The notes beneath the pieces are model-generated. The model made no database searches. It was not told where the DNA came from and was given only the letters and a program-made list of their open reading frames with translations. Positions 10,670 through 23,600 of a stretch of DNA of 64,000 nt are shown here, one piece after another. Each line of letters begins with the position of its first letter. Position 1 is the stretch's first letter. This DNA is from Impatiens glandulifera. Taxonomy: Eukaryota > Streptophyta > Magnoliopsida > Ericales > Balsaminaceae. Both the position numbers and the translations under genes were made by a program. Location: assembly GCF_907164915.1 (NCBI RefSeq), contig NC_061868.1, positions 44,825,689 through 44,889,688 of the forward strand. Direction: 5' to 3'.

Positions 10670-13556
10670 ATGGATCTGGGAGAGGTTCTTATTCAACCGG
10701 ACGGCGGCGGCGGCGGCGATGATAATCACTCCGGCGAACGGTTGAAGCTGAAGAACAGGGTATGGATCGAGACCAAATTGTTGTGGCATATAGTTGGTCC
10801 ATCCATTTTCAGCAGGATTGCTACCTATTCAATGAACATTGTTACCCAATCATTTGTCGGTCACATCGGAGACCTCGAACTCGCCTCATTTGCAATCGCT
10901 AACAATGTCTTCATCGGATTCAATTTCGGTCTATTGGTACAAATTACAATTCCATTATAAATTCACTCTTCAATATCCATTCATTAATTGGAACTAATTG
11001 ATAACTAACTACTTTTAAATATAGTTGGGAATGGCAAGTGCACTTGAGACACTTTGTGGGCAAGCTTATGGGGGAAAGAAATACAACATGTTAGGAGTGT
11101 ATCTTCAAAGATCATGGATTGTTCTTTTCTCATGTTGTTTTCTTCTACTTCCACTCTACATTTACGCCACGCCGATTCTAAAACTTCTAGGCGAGCCCGA
11201 CGACGTGGCTGAGTTATCCGGTTCGATTGCTCTGTGGTTAATCCCTCTGCATTTCAGCTTCGCGTTTGTTTTTCCTGTCCAGCGTTTCCTCCAGAGTCAG
11301 CTGCATACCGCGGTGCTGGCTTGGAATTCTTCAATCGTTTTCATTCTTCATATTTTCTTTAGTTGGTTGTTCATTTACCCTCTTGATCTCGGCATTGTTG
11401 GGGCGGCCCTTGCCTTGAATTTGTCGTGGTGGCTCACTTTTGCCGGTATGTTCGGTTATACCTTGTCCGGTGTTTGTGGCGAGACTTGGACAGGTTTCTC
11501 AATTCAAGCGTTTTCTGGCCTCTGGGAATTTTTCAAGCTCTCTGTTGCCTCCGGCGTAATGCTCTGGTAAATTATAATTTGTTTTGGTATAGTATTCTAT
11601 ATTAATTAATTAATTAAAATCAATTGTAATTGTATTTTGCAGTTTGGAGAATTGGTATTATAGGATATTATTGGTGATGACAGGAAAACTAAAGAATTCT
11701 ACAATTGAAGTTGATGCACTTTCTGTCTGGTAATAATAATTAATTAATAAATATCATTAACCCTCACGTCCAGTTTTATTTGGATATTTTTATTATTCTC
11801 AAAACATACCAAATTTATATAATAAAAACATGTTAATTTTTAATAAATAAAAAACAGGAAGATGGATCCTTAAGTTGTGGCTAGTGGGTTTGATTAAGTT
11901 AATAAGATAATAAATTGACCTTTAATTTATTATTACTGTTTGCAGCACGTCTATAAGTGGATGGGAAATGATGATTCCGTTGGCTTTCTTTGCAGCAACC
12001 GGGTAATTTACTATTTATTTATTTAATATTATTTTTATTTATCTAAATTCTAATTAATTTGTTAATATAATACTAAATTTGTATGTTAATCTAGGAATTT
12101 GATCATATTTTGTTTTGTTAAACACATAGATAATTTAGTGGCAAAGAGATTTAGACTAGAGCTAAGTAAAATTATTTTTATTTTTATTTTGATCTCTCTT
12201 TAAAGATAAGAATAGAGTAGAAGGTAATTAGGTATGATTAATTGTGTTACCTGGTATTTTGGGAAATAGTACATGTATGTAATGGCTAAAAAATGATAAA
12301 TTCCTTTTTTAATATATAATTTATACATTTTGTGTCTTAGGAGGATAATATAAATTCTATAAGTTATTATTATTTTATTTCAAGTATAAAATTAATATAA
12401 ATTATTTATGTTTTTCAATTTTGTGTTTGAATTATAATATAATTATTTTATTATTTTTTAGAATAAGTTACAATTGAGAATTAACTATCATAATTAAGTC
12501 AATAAATTAAATCAAATCGTCTCATCAACAAAATTTCTCTTTTTATATTATTTTTTTTTGTTAGTGATATTAAAGTCATTAACAAATAATTCATAAACAT
12601 GTTAAATATTATTAAATATATCTAAGTTAAGAATAGAATAAAGAATCAAATTAACTTTTGATAACTCATAGCTTTTAGGATTTGTTTTTTAAAAATAAAT
12701 TTATTTGATAAAAAAATATTGTTTGGAATTTTTGTATAATTTTGCTATTTAGATATTTTAATCAATTAATGATGATGATGTACTATGTAATAATGATTTT
12801 TTTAATAGACCTCTTATGAGCTATAAGATGAATTGATTGTTGAGACTGTTTGGTAATATTAATACTGATGGTGATAGTTTAGCTACCAATTAAATGATCT
12901 CATTAGAATATCAAATGGTAAGATAATAATAAAAATGTTATATTTATTCGGTCACGTAAATTTTTTTTTATCATAAATGTTACTTAACTTTTTAAGTTGT
13001 ATTTTTAAGTTGTATAACTTAGTACAACAAAACATGTGGGAATGTTTTTTTTATGGGTTTTCATGTGTAGTTTTAATTTGAAAAACTTGAAGGGTTCGAG
13101 TAGCAAACGAGTTAGGAGCAGGCAATGGGAAAGCAGCTAGATTTGCAGCAATAAACGCTGTGATACAATCGACAATTCTTGGAATAATTATTTGTGTGCT
13201 CATCCTCGTCTTCTACGACCCTCTCGTCTATATTTTCACGTCGAGTTCAGATGTCATTAGCGCGGCCAACAAACTCGCAGTCCTCTTAGGAGTGACCATT
13301 CTTCTCAACAGTATCCAACCAGTTTTATCGGGTAAATTTTCATATTCTTAATTAATTCAAACACTAATTGTCATATATTTTAATTTTAGACCAAGGTGAA
13401 TAATATATAGGTATCGCGGTTGGGTCTGGCTGGCAAGGAAAAGTGGCTTACGTAAACTTGGCTACCTACTATATTATTGGGCTTCCTATTGGGCTTATTC
13501 TTGGGTTTGTCTTTAACTTGGGTGTTGAGGTAATATATATAAAGATTATGGAATTA

Positions 13557-13617
<61 letters not shown>

Positions 13618-13939
13618 TAAGAACGTATTATAAGTTGTGTTTAAACAAATTTTATCATTTACGAATTCGTATCGGTCGCAGGCTATCTGGGGCGGGATGA
13701 TATTCGGGGGAACTTTCATACAAACCGTCGTACTGATTATCATAACTGCACTCTCCAATTGGGACAAAGAGGTTCGATTAATCTGACAGGTCCTAACCCA
13801 ATTTATTACAATCATACATGTTATATTGAATGTGGGTTTTAACTTTTAAATGCAGGCAGACAAAGCTATTATGCATATTCAGAATTGGTCAAGTTCCGGT
13901 CCAACTCCAAGGCCGGATGACGAAGAATCAGAAACCTAA
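10670..13939 (+). CDS. MATE efflux transporter (DETOXIFICATION family)
   Basis: Eight exons: 10670-10936, 11025-11566, 11643-11729, 11946-12002, 13093-13331, 13411-13529, 13682-13771 and 13856-13939. All introns are GT-AG and phases join cleanly, giving 494 residues, the usual DTX length. The family exchanges protons or sodium for organic cations, flavonoids or other metabolites at the vacuolar or plasma membrane. Conserved blocks in order: VGPSIFSRIATYSMNIVTQ, GHIGDLELASFAIANN, GMASALETLCGQAYG, YLQRSWIVLF, FPVQRFLQSQ, ISGWEMMIPLAF, VRVANELGAGNGKAA and SGWQGKVAYVNLATYYIIG. The N-terminus has a Gly run encoded by GGC repeats (residues 13-17). Twelve hydrophobic segments are expected. Intron 4 is about 1.1 kb; intron 6 contains 56 consecutive T. 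Substrate cannot be deduced. A weak TATA-like GTATAAAGTAG lies about 40 bases upstream of the ATG. Confidence 0.95.
13561..13616 (+). repeat. Poly(T) tract of 56 bases within MATE intron 6
   Basis: An uninterrupted run of 56 T lies between the donor at 13530 and the acceptor ending at 13681. It creates spurious poly-Phe and poly-Lys frames on the two strands. Its length may be affected by sequencing slippage. Confidence 0.9.
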
Positions 13940-14027
13940 ATTTTTTTTTTCTATAATCATTATATGTATATCTTTTTTGTCAAGACTTATGCATAATATC
14001 TCTTAAACTATTCAGATTTGTATGACC

Positions 14028-14260
14028 CCGAATTCAGGGTCAGCCTGTAAGACAAGTTAGGCCGCGGACGGGCACCCAAAATCAAATAAGTACACAATAA
14101 AAGTCTTAACAAAGTTTGATCTCCTTAGGACTCCACAATAGCCCAATGATAAAAGTCGTTTTAAGAGATAAAAAGATCACGAGTTTAATTCCATCTAAAA
14201 ACGCTTTAAGTTTAAGCGGGAACCATGGTTGTAAGGTGTCACTTTAATTCGAAAAAAAAA
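14028..14260 (+). repeat. SINE-like or transposon-derived sequence downstream of MATE
   Basis: A GC-rich block (AGGCCGCGGACGGGCACCCA at about 14061-14080) is followed by CCCAATGATAAAAGTCG and ATCACGAGTTTAATTCCATC, spaced like the A and B boxes of a tRNA-derived promoter, then TTTAAGCGGGAACCATGG. The box matches are imperfect, so this is a degenerate element at best. Confidence 0.35.
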
Positions 14261-14457
14261 ATTTAATCTCGGGGACACTATATACATTAACATAAGATTT
14301 AACCAACTAAGCTAAAAAAAATAGTTTTAATTAATAAAAACATATTATATTTAACTAATAAGACATCAAATATAACTACTCAACTAAAAAAAATAAAAAT
14401 AAAAATTATTTTTCTCACTTAGACATCAAAATTCTCATAGCCGAACCAATTTAATTC

Positions 14458-15087
14458 CTAGGTCTGACCTGAAATATCAGAACATGGTTCACTAACAGGA
14501 ACAGGGTCATGGCCAGATTGAATTAAAACAGTAACAGGGGCGGTGTTTGTGTCTTGACCAGGACATGGAACCACGAGAATGTCTCGACAGACCGGGCAGG
14601 TAACATGGGACGCCAACCAAGTGTTGATACAATCTGGATGAAACATATGACCGCAAATCGGAAGTAGACGAAGCATCTCATCGTCTTCAAACTCATTCAA
14701 ACATATGTTACATTCCATTGTTAACAGATCATCATCCCCTGTCTGTATTCCCTTCACATCCGAGTAAAGAAACATAGGAAAACCCTCGATTTCGACACCA
14801 TTAATTCCGCACGTAGAAACACATGAAGCCCTGTTGTCGGATTGATCCTGCATAGCTGTGGTGATCTGGCGACGGAGTAACTCCTTCAAGGTTATAAAGA
14901 TACAACCCATTAAGAAGAGTATTCCAATGAATCCCATGACGAATAGAGCCAACAAAGGACTGAGAATGATGTAAGAGACATTGTTGACATTGTCGTCGTC
15001 TTCATGCGGTAGATCTTCCTGTGCGAATGAACATGAAAACAGCAGCAATGAAAACAAGAAGACGTGTAATTCTTCGGTCATCTTCAT
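14458..15087 (-). CDS. RING-H2 finger E3 ubiquitin ligase, ATL family
   Basis: Single exon, 209 residues, typical of the intronless ATL family. Residues 3-23 form a hydrophobic leader ending SCSFAQ (probable signal peptide); a membrane segment spans about 40-65 (ILSPLLALFVMGFIGILFLM). A degenerate GLD-type motif lies at about 98-113 (EGFPMFLYSDVKG). The RING-H2 ligands are C126, C129, C145, H147, H150, C153, C164 and C167, with the ATL-typical Pro before C145 and Trp157. ATLs are membrane-bound E3 ligases that recruit E2 enzymes; many respond to elicitors or stress. The target is unknown. An alternative start two codons in (15081) is equally possible. A second ATL is found at 43950. Confidence 0.92.
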   Translation of the reverse strand: MKMTEELHVFLFSLLLFSCSFAQEDLPHEDDDNVNNVSYIILSPLLALFVMGFIGILFLMGCIFITLKELLRRQITTAMQDQSDNRASCVSTCGINGVEIEGFPMFLYSDVKGIQTGDDDLLTMECNICLNEFEDDEMLRLLPICGHMFHPDCINTWLASHVTCPVCRDILVVPCPGQDTNTAPVTVLIQSGHDPVPVSEPCSDISGQT

Positions 15088-15143
15088 CAGGGGAATTATT
15101 CTGTTCTGGCTAATGTGAACCTTTAGAAAAACATCTAATATTT

Positions 15144-15152
15144 CTATTTATA
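15144..15152 (-). promoter_or_regulatory. TATA box of ATL gene
   Basis: TATAAATAG on the minus strand, about 57-65 bases upstream of the ATG at 15087, giving a leader of about 30 nt free of upstream ATGs. Confidence 0.5.
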
Positions 15153-17040
15153 ATTAATATTTAAATAAGGAATAGTATATGATTTGTTATTTAATTGAAA
15201 TTTATCAAATCAAATTATATTTGGTATAGAAGTTAAGATTATTCCCTAATCTTAGTCAATTTACTGTTAAAATATGTGGAAATCAACTATTCAATTATTT
15301 TTAATTAATTATTGACTATTGATAAAAATCATTTTTACTTACTATTGTATATTTCTTCAGATTTCAAAAATTAAATTACTCTTAATAATTTAGAAAGATT
15401 GACATTACAAATTTATTGAAAATATCATTTTTAAATGAGTAAATCATGATGCGATTTAGAGGATATAAAGAAGACTATGAAAAAGACGCGTAAGAAGTTG
15501 CAACAAATATGGTATGGTAATATTTTAGAAACATTGACCATTAATTACAAACTTATCAACCATCAATTTTAAATATATATATATATATATGGTGGTTGTT
15601 TTATAATTATAAACTTCTAAAGATTAAGAAATTACTTAAACTAATGTTTTATGTATTGCAGCTAATTACTTCAATAAATTTTATGTAATAGAGATATTTT
15701 TAACTAGAGAAAATTAAATAATTTGAGTAACGGAGTTATAACGAAAGTAAGACCACAAATCCGACATGACATGCCACATGTGCAGGAGAAAAAAAAATTA
15801 ATTTCGAAAAAATGACAATGTTTAGAAATTTTTTGTTTAGAACATTGTCATGTGCTGGAATAAGAGAAGAAGAAAAAAAAAATCAAAAAAATATTATATT
15901 CGGGAGATTTTTTTGTCCAAAACATGGCTATGTGCATGATAGAGAGAAAACAGTTTTTAAAAATTATATGTTTTTTATTTTATTTCTAAAAAATGGCATT
16001 TTTATTTTATTTATCACCTACCCAAATGATAGAACACATAAGAATCTGGCCTTACTTCTGTTCTCAATTTCCCTCCTCACAAGTCACACCTCTTAGAAAA
16101 TAACATACTTATTTCTACCATAAACTTTAGCAAGATTACAAATCTAACAAGTAATCAAACAGCTCACCAGCAATTAAAGTTTATTACAAAAATCCTATTT
16201 TTAAACTTGAATTAGAAATAATAAAGAAATGTAGTTTCCAATTCTTTCAATATTATGTAATTAATAGGGTGGTAAAGACTTAGAACTCATAATTTTAGAA
16301 GGCTCAATTTATTTTATTTATTTATTTTATTTTTTTCTAGAATTTGGGTCGTTTTTATAATTGGTTCAAATTATAAAAATTTCAGTCATTTGAAATGGTT
16401 CAAAATGGACAAAACTTATTATCTTATTTTAACGTATCATTTTAATTTTTTTAATTAATTTGTTACGTTTTTAAATTAAATGATTTTTAGAGACGTTCTG
16501 AACCTATTTTCTAAAATTGAGTATTGTTTTTGTATTATTTTTGAAATTTACACTTTCTTATTTGTTCAAGTTGGTTTGGATGACTACAAAAATTTTGAAT
16601 AGAGATAAATTTTATATTTATTTTTCAAATAATTTATTCAGTTTGAGTGACTTAATAAATGTGTAATGTATGAAAATAAACTAAAAAATGGAAAGAAAAA
16701 AAATTATTATTTTTTATTTATATTAATGTAATAAATAATTAAGAAAGTAAAACTATTATGTTAGAGCAAGTATACATCCATTTATTCGTTACTAAAAAAA
16801 TCTTAACTAATTAAAATTAAGATAGTTTGAACTCATATTACACCATTCAAAGTTTGAGACGTAAATGATAAAAATAAAAATAAAATAAACACACATTATT
16901 TGCTTCAAAAAAATTGGATTAATTTTCAAAACGTAAATTTTATAAATTTTGTGCTCTAACAGGTAGGGAAAAGTTTAATTTTTTTTTATTTTATTAAAAA
17001 AATTCTAAAATATCTCTTTTTATATAAAATGTTTTTATAT
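15153..17040. other. Intergenic AT-rich region, no gene seen
   Basis: No conserved coding frame. A (TA)n run lies at about 15574-15592. An 11-bp perfect inverted repeat ATGACAATGTT / AACATTGTCAT sits at 15812-15822 and 15841-15851 with an 18-nt loop. The open frame at 15812-16096 has no recognisable domain and codon use like random AT-rich DNA, so I do not call it a gene. Confidence 0.5.
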
Positions 17041-17044
17041 TAAG

Positions 17045-17293
17045 GCATGTTTTTTGAGTTTTTAAAAAAATTTATCCAAAATTAATTTTCCAATCAATCA
17101 CTTCTCAACAATCACATCACTCATTTCATTAACCAATATACTAAAATATTTTATATTTTAAATTATTATTTTTTTTATTTTTTATATATATCAATCTTCT
17201 TTATGTCTTTTTATTAAAAATAATCATCACTCACCGATCATTATTTTCTTCCCTCTCTAAATTTTTTCAAAACCCCAATCCGAACAAAGTCTA
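17045..17293. mobile_element. MITE-like element, copy 1
   Basis: About 250 bp, closely similar along its length to 47922-48190. It starts GGCATGTTTTTTGAGTTTTT, contains ACAATCACATCACTCATTTC and ACCGATCATTATTTT, and ends AATTTTTTCAAAACCCC then AATCCGAACAAAG. The ends are imperfect inverted repeats of TTTGTTCGGATTG.GTTTT type. There is no coding capacity. Plant MITEs of this composition are common. Confidence 0.55.
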
Positions 17294-17699
17294 AATTAAT
17301 ATTTAAAATATATAATTAATGTGAGTTTTTTTTTGTTAACGTGTTACTTAATAGTTGAACCTAAACCCAATTATCTTATTTCGTAATGGGCTCAGTTGTT
17401 AAACTTATTCATCAACTGAGGCCTTATGAAAAGAAGACTCCAAATGGAGCTATCCAATTGTACTAATATTTTATATTTATATAATTAAGTCTACATATTG
17501 GCCCATTTTAAAAAACTATAAATTATTTTTCCTTTTTTAATATCCAGCCCACACTAATAAAATAAATTAAATTTCTAAACACATTCTCCGCTAAATAAAA
17601 AAATCAATTTTGTAATCTTGTATTTGTTTATTTCAAATTATATATTTGGAAGGGTGATAGAGTGACTGCGATTTAAAACTTATTAATTAACATGACTAT

Positions 17700-17960
17700 G
17701 ACTAGTACTAAGTGGGTTATGTCGTAATCCATCGTTAGTTGTTGGGATGTGTGGATAGAGACGGTGAGTTCGTCTCAGTTGTTGGACCCTTATCCCGCTT
17801 ATCTTCTGGTGGACCATTTTGCTTGAAAGAAACCGTAGAATGTTCAGTGACCGTTATCGACCAATTCGTTTATAAAACCAGTTGAGGTACTGGGGACTCA
17901 TTGATCCAAAAAATTGTAGTTGTTAAAATTTGTTCTTCTTTTATCATTAATGAACTATTT
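17700..17960 (+). pseudogene. LINE fragment (reverse-transcriptase zinc-binding region, tail)
   Basis: A short frame reads WTILLERNRRMFSDRYRPIR at about 17812-17870. The W-I-LERN-R-F pattern is typical of the region just after the zf-RVT domain of plant LINE-type retrotransposons. It is broken on both sides. Similar 3'-end pieces lie at 19030, 20356, 24305 and 49205, and at 29390 in reverse. Confidence 0.45.
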
Positions 17961-19020
17961 TATGTTTTGCTTTTTTTTATATTTGTTTCAAATTTGGTAA
18001 TGTTATTGCTTCAACGACTTTTCTTTTATATATCATTTTACATTTAACTGTAATTATTTTGGGTAATAAAAATTTGAATATAGGTAAATAAGATGGAAGG
18101 GAATATATATTAGTTAATTTATTGGTGAAATGGCAGAGTAGAGCAGTGTTAAGTCCCACAGGTTTTCAGGCGGTTTTGGAGGCGGAGATACAAATGCTCA
18201 TTATGGGCCGTAAAAGGGGCCCACTTCTTGACATCTCCGTCAACCCTTTTCGAACCCGACGAAAAAACAATCCTTCATTCAGCCCGGCCCGTATCTTAAA
18301 CATAAGGTCCTGCAATTAATTAATATCACTTCTATGCATTCTTTCTCTATGTAAAAATACATCAAATAAAAGGTATCAAGTTCCATTTTTATTAATAAAG
18401 ATTTTCCTATCTTATTAATTAAAATAATAATAATAATATATATTATAGGTTAGTTGTTGGTGAAGAATGGAAATGGACCCTATATAGCTAGGCAAATAGA
18501 GACATAAAACATTAATAGTACGTACACGTTATTGATAAATTGCTTTCAAATGGGGACCCATTTAAAATTCTAAAATTGGCCACGTACATTGTCCCATATA
18601 AATTGAAGTAACAAACAAACCACTAAATGTTATGTTACATTAATTAGGTAATTACTGCCCATCATAGAATTTCTCTATTTATGTCTATATACCATATTTA
18701 TTATTTTATCATCCCTACATTAGCTCTCTCTAATCTCTATGTTGTTTGTTTATACCTACCTTACATTTTTGTTTATTAATTATTATTTTTTATACACTTT
18801 TAAGTTTAACTTGTTAAAATATTATCAAATTGCATTCATCTATTTTGTTTCTTTGTCTTCTATCTCTATTTCTTTCCATTCATCTCTATAAACATAATAG
18901 CATTTTCTATTTAGCAATGTGATTAAAACCCGAGACTAATAAATTAGAAATAATTGATAAAAAAAGGTTTAAAAAATAGAATAATCGATGCAAAGTGGGT
19001 TGCGAAAAGGTAGAGATGGT
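17961..19020. other. Intergenic, no gene seen
   Basis: The open frame at 18122-18319 lies in a locally GC-richer patch (about 18140-18310) but shows no known domain, no upstream TATA box at a sensible distance and no splice partners. The rest is AT-rich. Confidence 0.4.
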
Positions 19021-19029
19021 ACCTCATTC

Positions 19030-19260
19030 GCTGCAATTTGGAGTAACCGTAGGTATTTCAATGATCGCGGTCGACTAATGCATTTACTTTACGACACTAT
19101 TATTATGACGATATAAGGATTTTTTTTTAACAAAATTGGTGGAAACAGTCGGTGAACTCATTGATCTTTTTAAAAAATTTCAAACTCGTTGACATTAAAT
19201 TTATTATTATACTTATTCGTTGGAGAACATTTTTTTTCTTATGTTGTCATTGTTGATCCC
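19030..19260 (+). pseudogene. LINE 3'-end fragment
   Basis: It reads NRRYFNDRGRLMHLLYDTII then ETVGELIDLFKKF, matching in order the tail of the 49205-49870 LINE copy (TFRDYSRSMRIIRNTIIMTF, KSVVELIVLFEDL). It has stops and is cut at its 5' side. Confidence 0.5.
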
Positions 19261-19397
19261 AAATGGTAATGTCTTCTTTTTTTGTTTCTATTGTTTTTGT
19301 CTAATGTTTAACAATTATTAATTATATTATATTGAAAAAACTTCTTTAAAATAAATTCAAAAATAATTAAATTTAAGATAATTGAAATAGTGACATT

Positions 19398-19675
19398 TAG
19401 GACCGGTTAGATTTTGAATTATTTAAATAACATAAAAAAAATTAAACATTATTTCACATTTCAAATTTCTCATTTATCAAATCAATCAATTAATTAATCA
19501 AAAATAATTTCTATTTAAAATTATTATTTTTTATTTTATTTATATATATTAATACTTTTTAAGTCATTTTTTAAAAATAAAAAATACCAATACATATACA
19601 AAATTATCATCAATCATCATTTTTTCTCTCTCCAAATTATTTAAATAACCCATACCCCTATCAAACAAGCCCTAA
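19398..19675. mobile_element. MITE-like element, copy 2
   Basis: It shares the internal order of the copies at 17045 and 47922: a CTCATTT-AATCAATCAAT stretch, TTTAAAATTATTATTTTTTA, TATATATATTAATACTTTT.AAGTC, ATCATCAATCATCATTTTTT, CTCTCTCCAAATTATTTAAA. It ends near ATCAAACAAGCCC. The ends carry ATTATTTAAATAA on both sides as an imperfect inverted repeat. Divergence is high. Confidence 0.4.
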
Positions 19676-20355
19676 TAGATATATAATTTTAAAATGTTCT
19701 TACTTTCCATACAAACATATTATAATATATAATATATTCTCTTGATAATTAAATAATATTATAAAACTATCTAATGGGAATAAGGTACAAATTAATCTGA
19801 TCAACAATAGTCAATGAATGAATTTATTTGATAATAATAAATCAATAAATTAGTAGATCTATGATAGAACAACCAATAATATAAACTCAATATATCCATC
19901 CATACACGTTGCCTTGTGCTAACCCACGCACCCAAAAGAATCTGGAATGTGCAGATTAGCATTCCCGGTGCCAACCCGCGCTTTGCGCTCTTAACACATG
20001 ATAATAAGGGTGGGGGACAAGGGTTGTATAATTAATTGTGTAATAAAAATCTTTAAAAAATTGTAAGCCGTTTTTGGAATTTTCTTATATGATGATATGG
20101 AGTTAACAAAGACATTCTTAGGTTCCACCTAGATCGGATGAGAGAGAGACGGACATAAAAAAATAATTAAACCTAGATTAGACATCACTAAAGTTATGTT
20201 TTAGTGTTTCCACAAGTAGGGTTCTTAGTTATTTTAATAATATTGCTATAAATAATTTATTTCAATTGGATGATATAATTTACTAGGCAATGTCGAGTTT
20301 TAGTTACTTATTAAAATTTGGATTGAAGTGACCACGTACATAGTTCATATACGTA

Positions 20356-20600
20356 TTTGTGTTATTATTTCAATTATTTTGTTGTTGAACTATCTACTTA
20401 AAAAATCTTAATTATCGTGTATTATTCATAATATTATTATTATAACCTTTTCAAATATTAGTTTTGGAAAGTCGACGAAGTTATTCGTTAATCTTGCGGA
20501 TCTACGACTTCGGTAATCTTTTGGGTAATTTATTTTTTATTTTTTTCTTATTTTTATTTTTATGATTTTTATTTTTGTCTTATAGTTTTATTTAAACGAT
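20356..20600 (+). pseudogene. LINE 3'-end fragment
   Basis: It contains TCTTAATTATCGTGTATTAT then CATAATATTATTATTATAAC, CGACGAAGTTATTCGTTAAT and a T-rich 3' tail, in the same order as the 3' end of the better preserved copy at 49205. No open frame remains. Confidence 0.35.
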
Positions 20601-23600
20601 TTTTAAAATTTTAAATTTGTTTATATACAGTGATTTAATGTCATAATTATGAAACTAAATCCTATTAAGTGACCAATCAATAGTATGATTTATGTATATT
20701 TTTAATTAGTTATTTTTTTCAATTTTATAAATTTTCAAATAATAAGTTATTTTAAGTAGATTTTGATTAACTTAATAAAAGTTGTTGAAAAGTTAAATAT
20801 TTAGTATAAAAGTTTGAGATTGTTTAAAAACACCAAGAAGGTGAGTAGAATTGGATGTAAATAGTTGGTAAGGTTTATTTCATAAAATTATTTCATCTCA
20901 ATTAATTTAAAAAAAAATAATGTATTAAATAAATTCAAATTCTTTTTTTTGTTCAACCCTAGGTTTATATAATAGTTTCTAAAATAAAAATGAATTTTGA
21001 TTGATTATTCGAATTATTTGGTATATAAGATAATTATGTATGATTGAATAAAAAATTATACATATTTTTGTGTCTAATTTTGTTGACGTTATCTAATTAA
21101 TATTGGCTCGTGAATGCTTGACTTGTTCTTAAACATGGATCAAGCCAAAACATGTCTCTCTTTTATCACCAACCTTTAATTAATCATGAATTATCTTATT
21201 GTATAGGAGATCATCCCCTTGAAATTGTAAGTCTTTCATGAATTTGTATTATTGGATTTTAATGATTATTTGACACAAAAAGAATTATCCATCATGTAGG
21301 TTAACACATAACCAATAGTCATGACATCCCATTTAATGGGTTCCTTAAATTATAATTAATCTGAGATCTATAGTAAATCACTTATATATCTGAGCTACCG
21401 TCCAGGGTCAAGTTGATTGAATTATTGAAATTCATTAAGATTTCTTATATATAATGAAAGGTGGCATGTGAGTCTTTAATTTGAGGGTTAAAAATTAATT
21501 ATAACTCTAGCTAGAGAAAGGGATATATATGAAGTATAATAATCTCCTTAGGTTTAGACTTGTTGACTTAACACTTAACTAGGGTTTTTAATTACCGTAT
21601 GCTTTCATACTTGTCATCTTTTTTTCCAAAGTTTGACATCAATTAAGAAATAATTGGTTTTCTTCCTTGGGCCAAAAAAATGAATTATTTTGATATCAAT
21701 GACGAAAATGCAATAATATGAAAAACAATTTATTATTCAAAACCACGGATAGGCACCAGGTTTTCTTGTTTGTTTTTATTATATTTACATCTTTTATATT
21801 ACAAAGTTGCACAATGAAGAATCTGTCGAGATTTCGAAAAACCGTGTAAACATATATAGAGCCAAAAAAGAAAAGTGATTATATTATTAAAAATAAATAT
21901 TATAGAGGAACCAATATTTCCCAGGGATTATTCAATGAAGAAGCTTCCAAAAGGCTTAGTGTATTAAAAAATCATCAATCAAGAAATAATGAGCCAATAT
22001 TTTTGTTTTTGTTTTTAAAAAGTGATCAAGTTGCATATCCCTTCAAGTACAAATAATCCTATTTTGATTACATTCAAAGGATGCCAGGTGGAGGGTTTTG
22101 GATTCTCCCCATTAATTTAAGCCCTAATTCTTAATTTAATCACAATTAGCATGGACAGAATGATTCGCCGAGTAAAATGCCTACGTTAAGATTAATTTAA
22201 TTAATTAGTTTAATGTGTTTATTGTTCATGGGTACAAGTAATATTCCATTGGAAGATGAAACAACGTAAGGAAAGAGAATGTCTTATTGATAAGAGTGTG
22301 TATATACATAATTTTATATATATATTCTTTCAAATTACTTGATTTGTGTATATATTTTGTTTCTTGAAAGAAAAAAAGAAAAAACTTTATATATATTCAA
22401 ATTATTATATATTATTAATTTTATCTAGAAATTAAATAAACTTATAAACTATAAAGACATTGACATTTTATTTATCTGTTTAAGACTTTGATGATGAATA
22501 ATCAATAGAGGAATTTTCCAATAATTCATTTTATAGTTAATTTCACCCTAAACACAATATACATAAATATTTTTTTCATTTTAATAATCTCAAGGACATG
22601 AGATTCTGTGTTTTATTCTATTAATTAAAAAACAACAAAGTTTGATTTTAGAAATTTAATTCATAAATCATAATATAAATTATGATATGGAGATTACGAA
22701 AGTTAGAATCACCATTTTCACCGAGAGAAGTTGTCGTCGTCAAGATGTCCTTGTGAAAGACTATGGAGAATAAAATATTTTAGAAGGCACAATCTAAAAA
22801 CATACATCATCTCAAAAGAAAACGTGCACACCTCCTTTGTTTGAATGTGCAATTGACACATTTAAGATATAAGTTGAAATTTAAATAAATTGTAACATAA
22901 ATAGATCAAACATTGACTGAAAATAATAATTTGTCAATTTAATTTAATACATGCCTATCAATTTATCATATATATATATAATTATTTTATTTTATTTATT
23001 TGTATTAAGTTAGTACATTCAAAGATATGGATCCAACATATGTTATTACTCCAAAACTAATTACTTTGGTCTTAGATCTATTATCATTTGAACAAATCTA
23101 AGTGGGTTAGAGCTCTTGAACTCACTAACATGTTGCAATTAAAAGAAATGTGGAGAATCATCATATATCTAGATGAATACTAATTGGAATATTGAAATGA
23201 ATGAAGATTTCTAATCATAGAGGGCAATAATTAAAGATAAATGGTCTCCCCAAGTAACCTAGCTATATGGAATATTATCATCTGATTGAGGACTGAAGAG
23301 GGCAATTAAGGATATTGCAAAAGAGGTATATAAATTGTGTAATGGAAATAGAGTAAAGTATATAAAAAAATGATGAGAAGGGAGGAAAGAGGACAAGAGA
23401 AGAAAGTATTGGGAAATGAAATGAATGAATTTACAGAAATACCCTTTTTCTCTTTCTTTTTTGTGTGTAGTCAGTCACATGGATTCCCCTGCCTGAACAA
23501 ATGTGTACCCTGCTACACAAATGCATTCTCTCTTTCTTTTCTTTCTCTATGCATGTGTTGTTGTTTTGTTATTTAATTATTTAATTATTTAATTAATTTA

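Noticed and set aside
15812..16096. 94-codon plus-strand frame
   Set aside because: AT-rich, Phe/Lys-rich random composition, no domain, no promoter; it overlaps a small inverted repeat.
18122..18319. 65-codon frame in a GC-richer patch
   Set aside because: No recognisable domain or gene signals; composition alone is not enough.
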